Of a stretch of DNA of 64,000 nt, positions 33,895-42,444 are shown in pieces (position 1 is the stretch's first letter; the number at the start of each line of letters is the position of its first letter). The position numbers and the translations under genes are program-made. Source of the stretch: an uncultured Campylobacter sp. GTDB lineage: Bacteria; Campylobacterota; Campylobacteria; Campylobacterales; Campylobacteraceae. The notes below the pieces were generated by a model. The model ran no database searches, was not told where the DNA came from, and saw only the letters and a program-made list of their open reading frames with translations. Where the stretch lies: positions 24,548-88,547 of the forward strand of contig NZ_CALHVN010000056.1 of NCBI RefSeq assembly GCF_938039245.1, given 5' to 3'.

Positions 33895-34596
33895 TTATTT
33901 ACCTCTTCTTGCTCTGCGCGGTTTTCTATCGGCTTTTTCTTCTTCGTTCTTTTCAGGTTGAACGCCTTTTTGAAGAACCTCGCCTTTAAATATCCACACT
34001 TTTATACCTATGTTTCCATAAGTCGTATGCGCTTCGGCAACGCCGTAATCGATCTTAGCTCTTAGAGTGTGAAGCGGAACGCGACCCTCTAAGTACCACT
34101 CGGTTCTAGCGATCTCAGCGCCGCCAAGACGTCCTGCAACTGAAATTTTGATACCTTTAGCGCCTGATTTTTGAGCGCCTTGGATAACTTTTTTCATCGC
34201 GCGTCTAAACGCAACGCGTTTTTCAAGTTGCATTGCTACGTTTTCCGCAGCTAGCTGAGCCGAAGCTTGAGCTTTTCTTTCTTCTTTGATATTTACGTTT
34301 ACTTCTTTGTTGATCAGCTTTTGGATATCCTCTTTAAGCTTCTCTACGTCAGAGCCCTTTTTGCCGATGATAATACCAGGGCGAGCTGCTACGACGGTTA
34401 CGCGAATTTTCTTAGCGGTTCTCTCGATCAAAATTTGAGAAACGCCCGCGTAGTAAAGTTTCTTTTTCAAGAAAGTGCGAATTTTGTAGTCTTCGCCGAT
34501 ATTTTCAGCCAAAGTTCCTTTAGCAGGAAACCATCTTGACTCCCAGTTGCGGTTTATTCCTAGTCTTAGACCTATCGGATTTACTTTCTGACCCAT
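33895..34596 (-). CDS. rpsC: 30S ribosomal protein S3
   Basis: 233 aa. MGQKVNPIGLRLGINRNWESRWF, the KH domain RPGIIIGKKGSDVEKL, and SGRLGGAEIARTEWYLEGRVPLHTLRAKIDYG. An acidic/basic tail ends the protein. Part of the mRNA entry helicase. Confidence 0.97.
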   Translation of the reverse strand: MGQKVNPIGLRLGINRNWESRWFPAKGTLAENIGEDYKIRTFLKKKLYYAGVSQILIERTAKKIRVTVVAARPGIIIGKKGSDVEKLKEDIQKLINKEVNVNIKEERKAQASAQLAAENVAMQLEKRVAFRRAMKKVIQGAQKSGAKGIKISVAGRLGGAEIARTEWYLEGRVPLHTLRAKIDYGVAEAHTTYGNIGIKVWIFKGEVLQKGVQPEKNEEEKADRKPRRARRGK

Positions 34597-34597
34597 A

Positions 34598-34930
34598 TTA
34601 CGCTTCCTTCTTTTCAGGTTTAGATACTTCTACTAAGATATGAGAAGTCGGTTTGCGGATTCTGCTTGCGCTTCCTCTCGCTCGCGGTCTAAATCTTTTT
34701 AATACTGGGCCCGCATCCACGCGGCAGCTTGTTACGATAACCTCTTCAGGCTCGAATCCGCCGTTAGCTACAGCAGAGCTGATAGCCGTAGCGATAAATT
34801 TGGCGCCGCGGTTTGGCATAAAGCTAAGGCTAGCTAGCGCAAATTCTGCGTTCATGCCCTGTACTTCTCTTGCGATTAGTCTAGCTTTAGTCGGAGATAA
34901 TCTTACGAATTTAATAATTGATTTGCTCAT
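34598..34930 (-). CDS. rplV: 50S ribosomal protein L22
   Basis: 110 aa. FVRLSPTKARLIAREVQGMNAEFAL at the start and RFRPRARGSASRIRKPTSHILVEV, the hairpin lining the exit tunnel where macrolide-resistance changes occur. Nothing unusual is seen in that loop. Confidence 0.97.
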   Translation of the reverse strand: MSKSIIKFVRLSPTKARLIAREVQGMNAEFALASLSFMPNRGAKFIATAISSAVANGGFEPEEVIVTSCRVDAGPVLKRFRPRARGSASRIRKPTSHILVEVSKPEKKEA

Positions 34931-34939
34931 CTTATCCCC

Positions 34940-35221
34940 TTACTTACCGATTTTCTTTTGCACTGAGCCTTTGTGACCCTTAAATGTGCGCGTAGGAGCA
35001 AATTCGCCTAGTTTATATCCGATGTGGTTTTCCGTAACGTATACTGGAATGAAGCTCTTGCCGTTGTGAACGTTAAACGTTAGGCCTATCATTTCAGGCA
35101 CTATCGTGCTGCGTCTAGACCATGTTTTTATCGGCTTGTTGTCGTTGGCTTTTTTAGCGGCAACGACTTTTTTCATTACATGCTCATCGACAAAAGGTCC
35201 TTTTTTGAGTGATCTTGCCAT
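34940..35221 (-). CDS. rpsS: 30S ribosomal protein S19
   Basis: 93 aa. MARSLKKGPFVDEHVMKKV, KTWSRRSTIVPEMIGLTFNVHNGK and HKLGEFAPTR-like end with TFKGHKG. Complexes with S13 at the head of the 30S subunit. Confidence 0.97.
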   Translation of the reverse strand: MARSLKKGPFVDEHVMKKVVAAKKANDNKPIKTWSRRSTIVPEMIGLTFNVHNGKSFIPVYVTENHIGYKLGEFAPTRTFKGHKGSVQKKIGK

Positions 35222-35223
35222 CT

Positions 35224-36054
35224 CTATTTACCTTTCCTTCTTGAAATTATAAGCTTATCGCTAGCCTTCTTGCGGCGAGTCTTAGCACCTTTAGTCGGTT
35301 TGCCCCATGGAGTAACAGGATGACGGCCTGAGTTTTTCTTGCCCTCACCACCGCCGTGCGGGTGATCTACCGGGTTCATCGCAGAACCGCGAGTTTGAGG
35401 ACGGATACCTCTGTGGCGATTACGTCCGGCTTTACCGATAGTTACGTTCGCCCAATCTTCGTTACCTACTACGCCGATGCTAGCCATGCACTCTGCGAGC
35501 ACTTGTCTCATTTCGCCACTTGGCAAGCGAAGCATTACGTATTTTTCCTCTTTACCCATTAGCTGAGCATAACCGCCGGCTGAACGAGCCATCTGAGCGC
35601 CCTTACCTGGTTTTAGCTCCACGTTGTGTACGATAGTACCAACCGGGATATTTCTTAGTTTCATCGCGTTGCCGGGTTTTATATCCAGGCCCGCCTCGGC
35701 TGCTGCTACGACATCGCCGACGTTGAGTCCGTTTGGTCTGATGATATAGCGTTTCTCGCCGTCTTTATAAGCGATAAGTGCGATGCGGCAGTTTCTGTTC
35801 GGATCGTACTCAATAGCTTCGACCTTGCCTTCGATACCGAATTTGCGGCGTTTAAAGTCGATGATTCTATAAAGTTTCTTCGCTCCGCCTTCTTTATGTC
35901 TAGAAGTTATTCTTCCGTTATTATTTCTACCGCCGCTTACGGGGATCTTTACAAGCAAGCTTCTCACGCTAGGTTTAGCGGTGATATCTTCGCTTGATAA
36001 GCCCGTCATAAATCTGCGGCTAGGTGTATAAGGTTTATAGGTTTTTATCGCCAT
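35224..36054 (-). CDS. rplB: 50S ribosomal protein L2
   Basis: 276 aa. MAIKTYKPYTPSRRFMTGL, GRNNNGRITSRHKEGGAKKLYR and the peptidyl-transferase region GSAMNPVDHPHGGGEGKK with the conserved His. Required for subunit joining. Confidence 0.97.
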   Translation of the reverse strand: MAIKTYKPYTPSRRFMTGLSSEDITAKPSVRSLLVKIPVSGGRNNNGRITSRHKEGGAKKLYRIIDFKRRKFGIEGKVEAIEYDPNRNCRIALIAYKDGEKRYIIRPNGLNVGDVVAAAEAGLDIKPGNAMKLRNIPVGTIVHNVELKPGKGAQMARSAGGYAQLMGKEEKYVMLRLPSGEMRQVLAECMASIGVVGNEDWANVTIGKAGRNRHRGIRPQTRGSAMNPVDHPHGGGEGKKNSGRHPVTPWGKPTKGAKTRRKKASDKLIISRRKGK

Positions 36055-36055
36055 C

Positions 36056-36337
36056 TTACGCCTCCGTGTTTTCTAGGCTTGAGCCTTCAGGCAACTTAAC
36101 GTAAAATTTCTTTATCTCGCTTCGTTGTCCTTCTCTTCCTTTGAAACGCTTAACTTTTCCGTCGATTCTAAGCGAATTTACGCGAAGCGGCGTTACTCCA
36201 AAATACTCTTTCAAAATTTCTTTCAGCCTGTTTTTAGTCATCTTAGGCGAAGTTTGTATGACGACCACGCCTTGCTCTTGAAGACCGAGAGTTTTTTCCG
36301 TATATAAAATCGTTTTGATATCAGTTATATCTGCCAT
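36056..36337 (-). CDS. rplW: 50S ribosomal protein L23
   Basis: 93 aa. ADITDIKTILYTEKTLGLQEQGV followed by KMTKNRLKEILKEYFGVTPLRVNSLRI and KRFKGREGQR. L23 forms the docking site for trigger factor and SRP at the exit tunnel. Confidence 0.96.
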   Translation of the reverse strand: MADITDIKTILYTEKTLGLQEQGVVVIQTSPKMTKNRLKEILKEYFGVTPLRVNSLRIDGKVKRFKGREGQRSEIKKFYVKLPEGSSLENTEA

Positions 36338-36338
36338 T

Positions 36339-36953
36339 TCAGCCCTCTTTTATTATAGATTCAAGTGCGGCCTTCTCGATAACGACGGCACCGTAAGTCG
36401 CCACTAAGTAAGCGTTTATCTCGCTCGCATCGATTAGATAGCAGTTTGATAAATTTCTAAACGCCAATAGCGTGTTGTCGTCAAGCAGATCTTTTACGAC
36501 CAAAGCGTCTCTCAAATTTAACGCGCTGATTACTTTAGCAGCGTCTTTAGTCTTACCGCTTGCGATCTCTATGCTATCTACCGCGAAAATTTTACCCGCG
36601 TTAGCTTTTTCGTTTAGCGCGAACTCAAGCGCCAATCTTTTTTGCTTTTTATTGACCTTTTGGAAATAGTTTCGCTCGTTACTCGGACCAAACGCCACTG
36701 CGCCGCCTACCCAGACGTTAGTTCTGGTTGAGCCTGCTCTAGCGCCGCCGCGACCTTTTTGTCTCCACGGTTTTTTACCGCCACCGCTCACTTCAGATCG
36801 ACCCTTTGTATGAGCCGAATTTGAACGCATACCGGACAAATAAGACTTAACGTAAAGATATAGGTTGTGCGGGTTGATCTGGGCGTAATTAGCTGGTAGA
36901 TCAAGCTCGCTAGCTTTTTGTAATTTTTCGTTTAATACGCAAACTTTACTCAT
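36339..36953 (-). CDS. rplD: 50S ribosomal protein L4
   Basis: 204 aa. The tunnel loop RSNSAHTKGRSEVSGGGKKPWRQKGRGGARAGSTR and GGAVAFGPSNERNYFQKVNKKQKRLAL are clear. In E. coli L4 also represses the S10 operon. Its start overlaps the rplC stop by four bases. Confidence 0.97.
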   Translation of the reverse strand: MSKVCVLNEKLQKASELDLPANYAQINPHNLYLYVKSYLSGMRSNSAHTKGRSEVSGGGKKPWRQKGRGGARAGSTRTNVWVGGAVAFGPSNERNYFQKVNKKQKRLALEFALNEKANAGKIFAVDSIEIASGKTKDAAKVISALNLRDALVVKDLLDDNTLLAFRNLSNCYLIDASEINAYLVATYGAVVIEKAALESIIKEG

Positions 36954-37528
36954 TTTACTATCCTTATTCTGCCCATTGCGCCGTTATAGCCAGCGACGCT
37001 GCCTTTTAAAACCAAAATTCCGTTTTCGGCGTCAAAGCTTACGATCTCGTTTTTAACGGTAACTTTTTCGTTTCCGGCGTGTCCGGCCATTTTCATACCA
37101 GGCTGAACGCGTCCCGGCCACTCGCGGTTACCGATAGAGCCGTGTCTTTTGTGGAAGCGAGAACCGTGACTTTTCGGACCGCCCGCAAAGCCGTGTCTTT
37201 TTACGACGCCTTGATAGCCTTTACCTTTTGAGCTGAAGCTAACTTTTAAAATTTTAGCCGAGCTAAGCGGACTAATATCAAGATCGCCGGCTTCTTTATT
37301 GGCGACTTGTAGGGTTGCGAATTTATTAAATTCAGCCGTTAGTCCATATTTTTTTTGCTGACCCTCTATGGCTTTATTTTTTGCTTTACCTTTAGCATAA
37401 GCTACTATAGCGCAGCCGCATTCGCTCACTTCGCAAACTTTAGCGTTTACGACCTTTAGAAGCGTAACGGGGATGCTTGGGTTGTTTACCGTTCTGCTCA
37501 TGCCTATTTTTTCTACGATATATTCCAT
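36950..37528 (-). CDS. rplC: 50S ribosomal protein L3
   Basis: 192 aa. MEYIVEKIGMSRTVNNPSIPVTLLKV, then KGYQGVVKRHGFAGGPKSHGSRFHKRHGSIG and GRVQPGMKMAGHAGNEKVTVKN, the loop that reaches the peptidyl-transferase centre. Confidence 0.97.
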   Translation of the reverse strand: MEYIVEKIGMSRTVNNPSIPVTLLKVVNAKVCEVSECGCAIVAYAKGKAKNKAIEGQQKKYGLTAEFNKFATLQVANKEAGDLDISPLSSAKILKVSFSSKGKGYQGVVKRHGFAGGPKSHGSRFHKRHGSIGNREWPGRVQPGMKMAGHAGNEKVTVKNEIVSFDAENGILVLKGSVAGYNGAMGRIRIVK

Positions 37529-37542
37529 CTTTCACCTCGCCT

Positions 37543-37854
37543 TTATTTGCCCATCGCGCGGACTTCGACGTTAACCTCAGGGGCTAAGTCAAGCTTTGTT
37601 AGCGAGTCGACGGTATCGGGCGTAGCCGCTACGATATCTAGCATTCTAGCGTGAATTCTCATTTCAAACTGCTCGCGTGAGTCTTTGTTGATGTGTGGTG
37701 ATTTTAAGACCGTGTAGCGTTTGATCTTCGTAGGCATCGGCACCGGACCTCTGACGTCGGCGCCCGTTCGTTTGACAGCTTCTACTATGGCTGCAACTGT
37801 GCGGTCGAGAACTCTATGGTCATAAGCTTTAAGCTTAAGCCTGATTCTTTCCAT
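37543..37854 (-). CDS. rpsJ: 30S ribosomal protein S10
   Basis: 103 aa. MERIRLKLKAYDHRVLDRTVAAIV at the start and KRYTVLKSPHINKDSREQFEMRIHARMLDI. The ATG at 37854 has CAAAGGAAAG upstream; a start at 37884 would add ten foreign residues. First gene of the operon. Confidence 0.97.
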   Translation of the reverse strand: MERIRLKLKAYDHRVLDRTVAAIVEAVKRTGADVRGPVPMPTKIKRYTVLKSPHINKDSREQFEMRIHARMLDIVAATPDTVDSLTKLDLAPEVNVEVRAMGK

Positions 37855-38246
37855 TTTCTTTCCTTTGAATAGAACTTGTCGCAAACATACGACACTTCTT
37901 ACTTATGTAAGAGACTCGGATTTTATCCAAATGGCTTTTTAAAGTCAATATTTTGAGCGAATTTAGTAAAATTTAATAGATTTATTTCCTTTTTATAAGG
38001 AAGCTTTTGTAAATTTGGCTGAAAATTTGAAGCGAAATATTTAAATTTGATTTGGGATAAATTTGAGCAGGTTTATCTGGGTACAAATTTGGTTCGGATA
38101 AAATTTGCCCGCATTTTTATCATTCAAATTTAACGCATTTTCTTTTAAATTTGAGTAATCTTTGATCGTTTTTCGGCATTAAATTTTAATTATCTTCCTC
38201 TTTATAAGGAAACTTCGCTATAATTTTCCAAATTTAAAGGCTAAAA
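37855..38246. other. Intergenic region upstream of rpsJ and the ATPase gene
   Basis: About 390 bases holding the rpsJ promoter and a small leader hairpin (TCTTAC/GTAAGA). Further right it is a chain of AAATTTG words, with two copies of CTTTTTATAAGGA / CTCTTTATAAGGA (about 37989 and 38199). No gene. Confidence 0.55.
37920..37948 (-). promoter_or_regulatory. Sigma70 promoter of the S10-spc-alpha operon
   Basis: Minus strand TTGACT (37943-37948), 17-base spacer, TAAAAT (37920-37925). This gives a leader of about 60 bases before rpsJ, containing a six-pair hairpin. Confidence 0.75.
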
Positions 38247-39341
38247 ATGCAAACTCTAAACGCGCTTTATCAAAGCCCGCCGAAAAACCTCAAATTTATA
38301 AATAGAAAATTTGAGATCACCGCACCCAAAACGCTGATAAAAGGCGGAATAGGAAGCGGTAAAACCTCGCTGATCGCGGGATTTTTGTCGGCATCTGAGA
38401 GCAAAGAGTTTTTGTACGTAAATTTAGGCGACCTTCGCATAGACGCGGATGAAATTTTGTCAAATTTGCCCGAGTTTTTACGCCAAAATCCGCAGATAAA
38501 AGCTCTAGCGATCGATGATTTCGAGCAGAGATTTTGGGATAAATTTGAGCCGATTTTAGAGCTAAATTTGCAAAATTTTATCGTTGCTTCTGGGTTTAAA
38601 GACGCAAATTTAAACGGCTTTAGCGAGCTAAATTTGGATTTTTTAGACTACGAGGAGTTTATCGCTTTTTTTTCTAAAAAGATCGATCCCGAGACGCTTT
38701 TTAGCCACTTTTTACTTCACGGTAGGAGCCCCGCGTCGGCCTTTTGCGACGCCGAAACCGTTGCGGCAAATCTACAAACCGTGCTAAAATCCTCACTCTC
38801 CGCCACGCAGCTGGCCGTACTAAAAGAGTGTGCGAAAGCTCAGTCACAAAACGTGAGCGTTTTTGAGATTTTTAGCACGCTAAAATCCATCCGCAAAATC
38901 TCAAAAGATAGCGTTTACGGCGCGCTTAGCGATCTGGAAAACATGAGCGCGGTTAGCCTAGTGGAAAAATTTAACGAGCCAAACGCCGCGAAGAGGCTTT
39001 ATTTTAATGACTTTGCGTTTAAAAGTGCGCTAAACCTAAAAAAGGACTTCGCTAAAAATTTTAATAATACGGTTTTTTGCGAGCTGGCCAAATTTAACGA
39101 GCAGATTTTTTACACTAAAGAGCTTGATTTTTTCCTGCCAAAAAGGAAACTTGCTATCATTTGCTCGCCGTTTAGCGATGCGGATTTGGTCTTTTTAAAA
39201 TTTAAAAAACTGCACGCAAATTTAAAAAATTTAGGTATAAATAGGCTACAAGCAATCAGCGTGGCGAACTCCGGCGAGACGAGCATAGAGGGCATAAAAT
39301 GCGAGGTGGCGCCGTTTTCGCGCTGGGCGCTGGGCATATAA
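38247..39341 (+). CDS. AAA ATPase, DUF4143-like
   Basis: A 364-aa P-loop protein. Walker A is KGGIGSGKTSL (residues about 32-42), Walker B KALAIDDFEQ, and a LSATQLAVLKECAKA... winged-helix region follows at 190-245. The end (FFLPKRKLAIICSPFSDADLVFLKF) resembles the nuclease-like C-terminus of the AAA_14/DUF4143 group. The layout parallels the island ATPase at 1399-2580, but the sequences differ and this one has normal genomic composition. Function unknown. Its stop overlaps the ribosome site of the next gene. Confidence 0.7.
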   Translation: MQTLNALYQSPPKNLKFINRKFEITAPKTLIKGGIGSGKTSLIAGFLSASESKEFLYVNLGDLRIDADEILSNLPEFLRQNPQIKALAIDDFEQRFWDKFEPILELNLQNFIVASGFKDANLNGFSELNLDFLDYEEFIAFFSKKIDPETLFSHFLLHGRSPASAFCDAETVAANLQTVLKSSLSATQLAVLKECAKAQSQNVSVFEIFSTLKSIRKISKDSVYGALSDLENMSAVSLVEKFNEPNAAKRLYFNDFAFKSALNLKKDFAKNFNNTVFCELAKFNEQIFYTKELDFFLPKRKLAIICSPFSDADLVFLKFKKLHANLKNLGINRLQAISVANSGETSIEGIKCEVAPFSRWALGI

Positions 39342-39350
39342 GGAGAGGTT

Positions 39351-40232
39351 ATGAGAGCGGTTGCGGCGATATTTTTAGCCTGCGTTTTGGCGCTAGGATA
39401 TGAGATCAGACACGAAAATGAGGGCAAAATTTATAAATTTGCAGGCGAGGCGGACGGGAGCAAATTTGAGCTCTACATCAGCGAACTTGAGGCCGAGTTT
39501 GAAAATTTTAGCGACAAAGGCGCCATTTTACCGCCTAAATTTCAGGGTCACGCCTTTTTTGAGGGCGCTAGATACGACTTCAGTAAAGGCAACATCGAAA
39601 AATCGGGTGCCGCTATAACGGCCGTAAGCGCGGTCGCCGAGTGGCTAAATCTAAGCGTGAAAGCGGATAACGGCAAACTAACGGGCAAGCTAGCGATCAG
39701 AGGCAAGGCGCGAAAAGCCGTGCTAAAACTGGTCGCGAGCTATGATTTTGCCGCGCTCGGACTGCAAGAGATCGGGCAAGACGGGGCGCGATTTGAGGCT
39801 GTCGTAAGCGACTTTTACGCGCCTAAATTAGCGCAAAATAACAAAAAATCTCTCGCCGAAAAACTTGCAAATTTTAAAACAATATGGCTCAAAGACCCCT
39901 CAAAAAACGCCGCAAACGCGCTAAATAACCTCGAGTATCAAAACAGCAAAATAAGAAGCGTCTGCGAACTCGGCGGCGGCGGGAAAATCTGCAAAACCGT
40001 CTGGCTAAAAAACCTAAAAAAGATAAATTTGAGCGACGTTTTTAAGGATTTAAACGACGCAAATTTGACTGCGATCTTCGCAAAAGAAAAGATAACTCCG
40101 AGCGAAAATTTTACGCTCTCGCCAAGCGGGATTACGTTTTTTGACGGTACGACCGGTGGCAAAAGTGGCAAAATCTCGCTGTCGCTTGAGCTCATAAAAG
40201 AGCATTTAAAGCAAAATTTCGGGCTGTTTTAG
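39351..40232 (+). CDS. Hypothetical secreted protein
   Basis: A 293-aa protein with a signal peptide (MRAVAAIFLACVLALGYE; cleavage likely after residue 16 or so), hence periplasmic or surface-linked. The N-terminal 140 residues look like a beta-rich lipid- or ligand-binding fold (YKFAGEADGSKFELYISEL). The C-terminal half has two charged segments and a single C...C pair in RSVCELGGGGKICKTVW. No family recognised. TATAAGGAGAGGTT precedes the ATG; co-transcribed with the ATPase. Confidence 0.75.
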   Translation: MRAVAAIFLACVLALGYEIRHENEGKIYKFAGEADGSKFELYISELEAEFENFSDKGAILPPKFQGHAFFEGARYDFSKGNIEKSGAAITAVSAVAEWLNLSVKADNGKLTGKLAIRGKARKAVLKLVASYDFAALGLQEIGQDGARFEAVVSDFYAPKLAQNNKKSLAEKLANFKTIWLKDPSKNAANALNNLEYQNSKIRSVCELGGGGKICKTVWLKNLKKINLSDVFKDLNDANLTAIFAKEKITPSENFTLSPSGITFFDGTTGGKSGKISLSLELIKEHLKQNFGLF

Positions 40233-40254
40233 GCAAATTTATCTATTGTCTTAG

Positions 40255-40260
40255 TATAAT
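40255..40260 (+). promoter_or_regulatory. -10 element for the P-loop gene
   Basis: TATAAT in CTTAGTATAATTTT, 38 bases before the ATG at 40299. It suggests that the AT-rich P-loop gene has its own promoter. Confidence 0.5.
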
Positions 40261-40298
40261 TTTATGGAAATATCTCAATCATTATCAAGGAGTAATTT

Positions 40299-40799
40299 AT
40301 GGGCGCAAAAGTTATTATAGCTCTCCACGGGATAGCTAATTGCGGAAAATCTAGCGTTATCAAGGAGATTGATAAGATAATACAACAAACATATAGAATA
40401 GCAGTAAATGAGCGTACAAGACAAAAATTTCGAGATTCAAATGAGACTAGAGATATTTTTAAAATCTATGAATTGACTCATAATAAAAAGAAACTAAAAA
40501 TAGGAATAGAAAGCCAGGGCGATCCTAATTCTAGATTATTTGAAAGTTTACCGTTTTTTAAAGAAATAGGGTGCGATATAATCATTTGCGCCACTAGAAG
40601 CAAAGGAGAGACTTGTAGGCTAGTTGCGGATCTCGATTACGAAATTTTTTGGGTACAACAAAATTGTATAGTAACCAAAAATATTAAAACAGACATTTCA
40701 GATAGCCTTTTAACAGATCTTATATATAAAAAACAAGACAAAATGATTGAACTAGTAAAATATATTTTTGACAATATTGTAAATCAATTAACGAAATAG
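40299..40799 (+). CDS. Small P-loop NTPase, AT-rich, likely acquired
   Basis: A 166-aa protein with Walker A GIANCGKSSVIKEI (residues about 11-24) and the pair IGIESQGDPNSRLFESLPFFKEIGCDIIICATRSKGET, which looks like a Walker-B-type region followed by a switch. It may be a phage-type kinase-like NTPase; no defined family. Codon usage is far more A/T-rich than its neighbours, and it has a separate promoter. It is probably a recent arrival. AAGGAGTAATTT precedes the ATG. Confidence 0.7.
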   Translation: MGAKVIIALHGIANCGKSSVIKEIDKIIQQTYRIAVNERTRQKFRDSNETRDIFKIYELTHNKKKLKIGIESQGDPNSRLFESLPFFKEIGCDIIICATRSKGETCRLVADLDYEIFWVQQNCIVTKNIKTDISDSLLTDLIYKKQDKMIELVKYIFDNIVNQLTK

Positions 40800-40894
40800 A
40801 CCTTTAATTAACGGTTTATTATGGCTAATATATACGATTATACGGCAAAATATTACCGTACTTTTAGGTATTTTTATAGACTACATTAAACAAA

Positions 40895-41464
40895 ATGTTA
40901 AAAGGCAAGTTAAACCCCCAACTCTGCGGTATCGACGAGGCGGGACGCGGCGCGCTGGCTGGGCCTTTGGCGGTAGCCGCATGCGTTCTAAAGCGCGAGA
41001 TATCGGGACTAAATGACTCAAAAAAACTAACGGCGAAGCGGCGCGAGGAGCTGTTTAAAGAGATCGCGGGAAGCTCGGAATTTCTCATCGCGTATTTTTC
41101 AAACGAGCAAATCGACCGGCTAGGCCTTAGTGAGTGTCTTAGGCGCGCGCTGCGGCTATTTAAGGCGCATTTTGCGGACTGCGAGTTGCTCTACGACGGC
41201 AACGTAAACTACGGCACGGGCGTAAAAACCATGGTCGGAGCCGACGGTAAAGTCGCGCAGGTAAGCGCAGCCAGCATCCTAGCCAAGGTAAGCCGCGACG
41301 CGCTGATGCGGGCGTGGGACGGCGTTTACGAGGGATATGGCTTTGCCGCGCACAAAGGCTACGGCACGAAAGCCCACCTGAGCGCGATCGCCACGCGCGG
41401 ATACTGCGATATCCACCGCAAAAGCTTCGCGATAAAAGCAAGGCAAAATTCGCTTTTTGATTAA
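40895..41464 (+). CDS. rnhB: Ribonuclease HII
   Basis: A 189-aa enzyme that cleaves the RNA strand of RNA-DNA hybrids and removes single ribonucleotides from DNA. CGIDEAGRGALAGPL holds the first two catalytic acids; YDGNVNYG holds the third, and VSAASILAKVSRDALM the next conserved stretch. The C-terminal FAAHKGYGTKAHLSAI motif is intact. The ATG at 40895 has no clear ribosome site, so a nearby alternative start is possible. Confidence 0.92.
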   Translation: MLKGKLNPQLCGIDEAGRGALAGPLAVAACVLKREISGLNDSKKLTAKRREELFKEIAGSSEFLIAYFSNEQIDRLGLSECLRRALRLFKAHFADCELLYDGNVNYGTGVKTMVGADGKVAQVSAASILAKVSRDALMRAWDGVYEGYGFAAHKGYGTKAHLSAIATRGYCDIHRKSFAIKARQNSLFD

Positions 41465-42444
41465 AATTTAACGCTTAGGCGCAAATTTTCGTAAGATTTT
41501 AGCTACTTCCGCCTAGGCTTGCGGGTCAATTTTTTGCGTTTATACGTAGCTTTGTTGGACACTCGCGCAAATTTACGCTACGCTTTTCCTCCGTTTGCCG
41601 CGCACGGCGTTTTTAAATTTTCGGGCGTCGCAGGCAAAACATCGTTTTTAAATTCGCCCCGCGCTTGCCGTTTGCAAGCTCAGGCATCGCCGCGATTTGG
41701 CAGCAAGACACAAGTACGATTTTTAAATTTAATAAGCTTTTTAACAAGACGCCGTCGCAGAATGGTTTTTAAACAAGCGGGGTGATTTTAAACAAACCGC
41801 AGCCGCTTTACAAAATTTGCCGCCAAATAATCTACGAAAAAGATTTCCGCCCTCTACTACGCGCAAACGGATAAATGCGGCAAAACCCTACCGCCTAGCA
41901 CGGCACGCGAGCAGCCTTGCGGCGCCTACGATTTAGCCGCATAAATATTTTGTCAGATCAAAACCCGTAAATTTAAAACTCGGCCGCCCTTAGCCTTATT
42001 AAAGCAGCTCTACCGCCAAATTTAGCGTCTTTGGCCGCATGCGGTTGATTTGTCTAGCTCTAGTCTAACGCAACAAAAACTCGTCAAAAACCAGCAAAGC
42101 ATAGCGGCGGGCAAGTAAAAAACTAGCGTACCTTACCGAAACACCAAGCTACCGACGACGGCAAAAACCGGTTTTGGTCTTTGCCTAAGCCGCGTATCGC
42201 CGAATCCATATTATTTACTCGCATATAAAATAAGCCGCTCAAATGCGATTTTCAGCCTAAAAACGCTAAATTTACGCCGGTTGCGAGCATTATCGTTTAG
42301 CGGGCAAGTTAAAAATATCTTTACGGCAAATTTTGCCCTTTTAACGCAAGATGCTCAAAATTAAGCGATTTTTAAGTATAAGGCTTGTTTAAATCCATTT
42401 AAAAGCCGAAAAAACGACTAAAAAATAGATACGAAGGAAAGTGA
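41465..42444. other. Long non-coding stretch between rnhB and an orphan gene
   Basis: About 980 bases with no supported gene. TTTTTAAATT recurs several times, and an 88-codon frame at 41519-41785 is not protein-like (arginine runs, no ribosome site). It may be a decayed locus. Confidence 0.6.

Noticed and set aside
41519..41785. 88-codon plus-strand frame after rnhB
   Set aside because: Arginine runs, no ribosome site and composition set by repeated TTTTTAAATT words.
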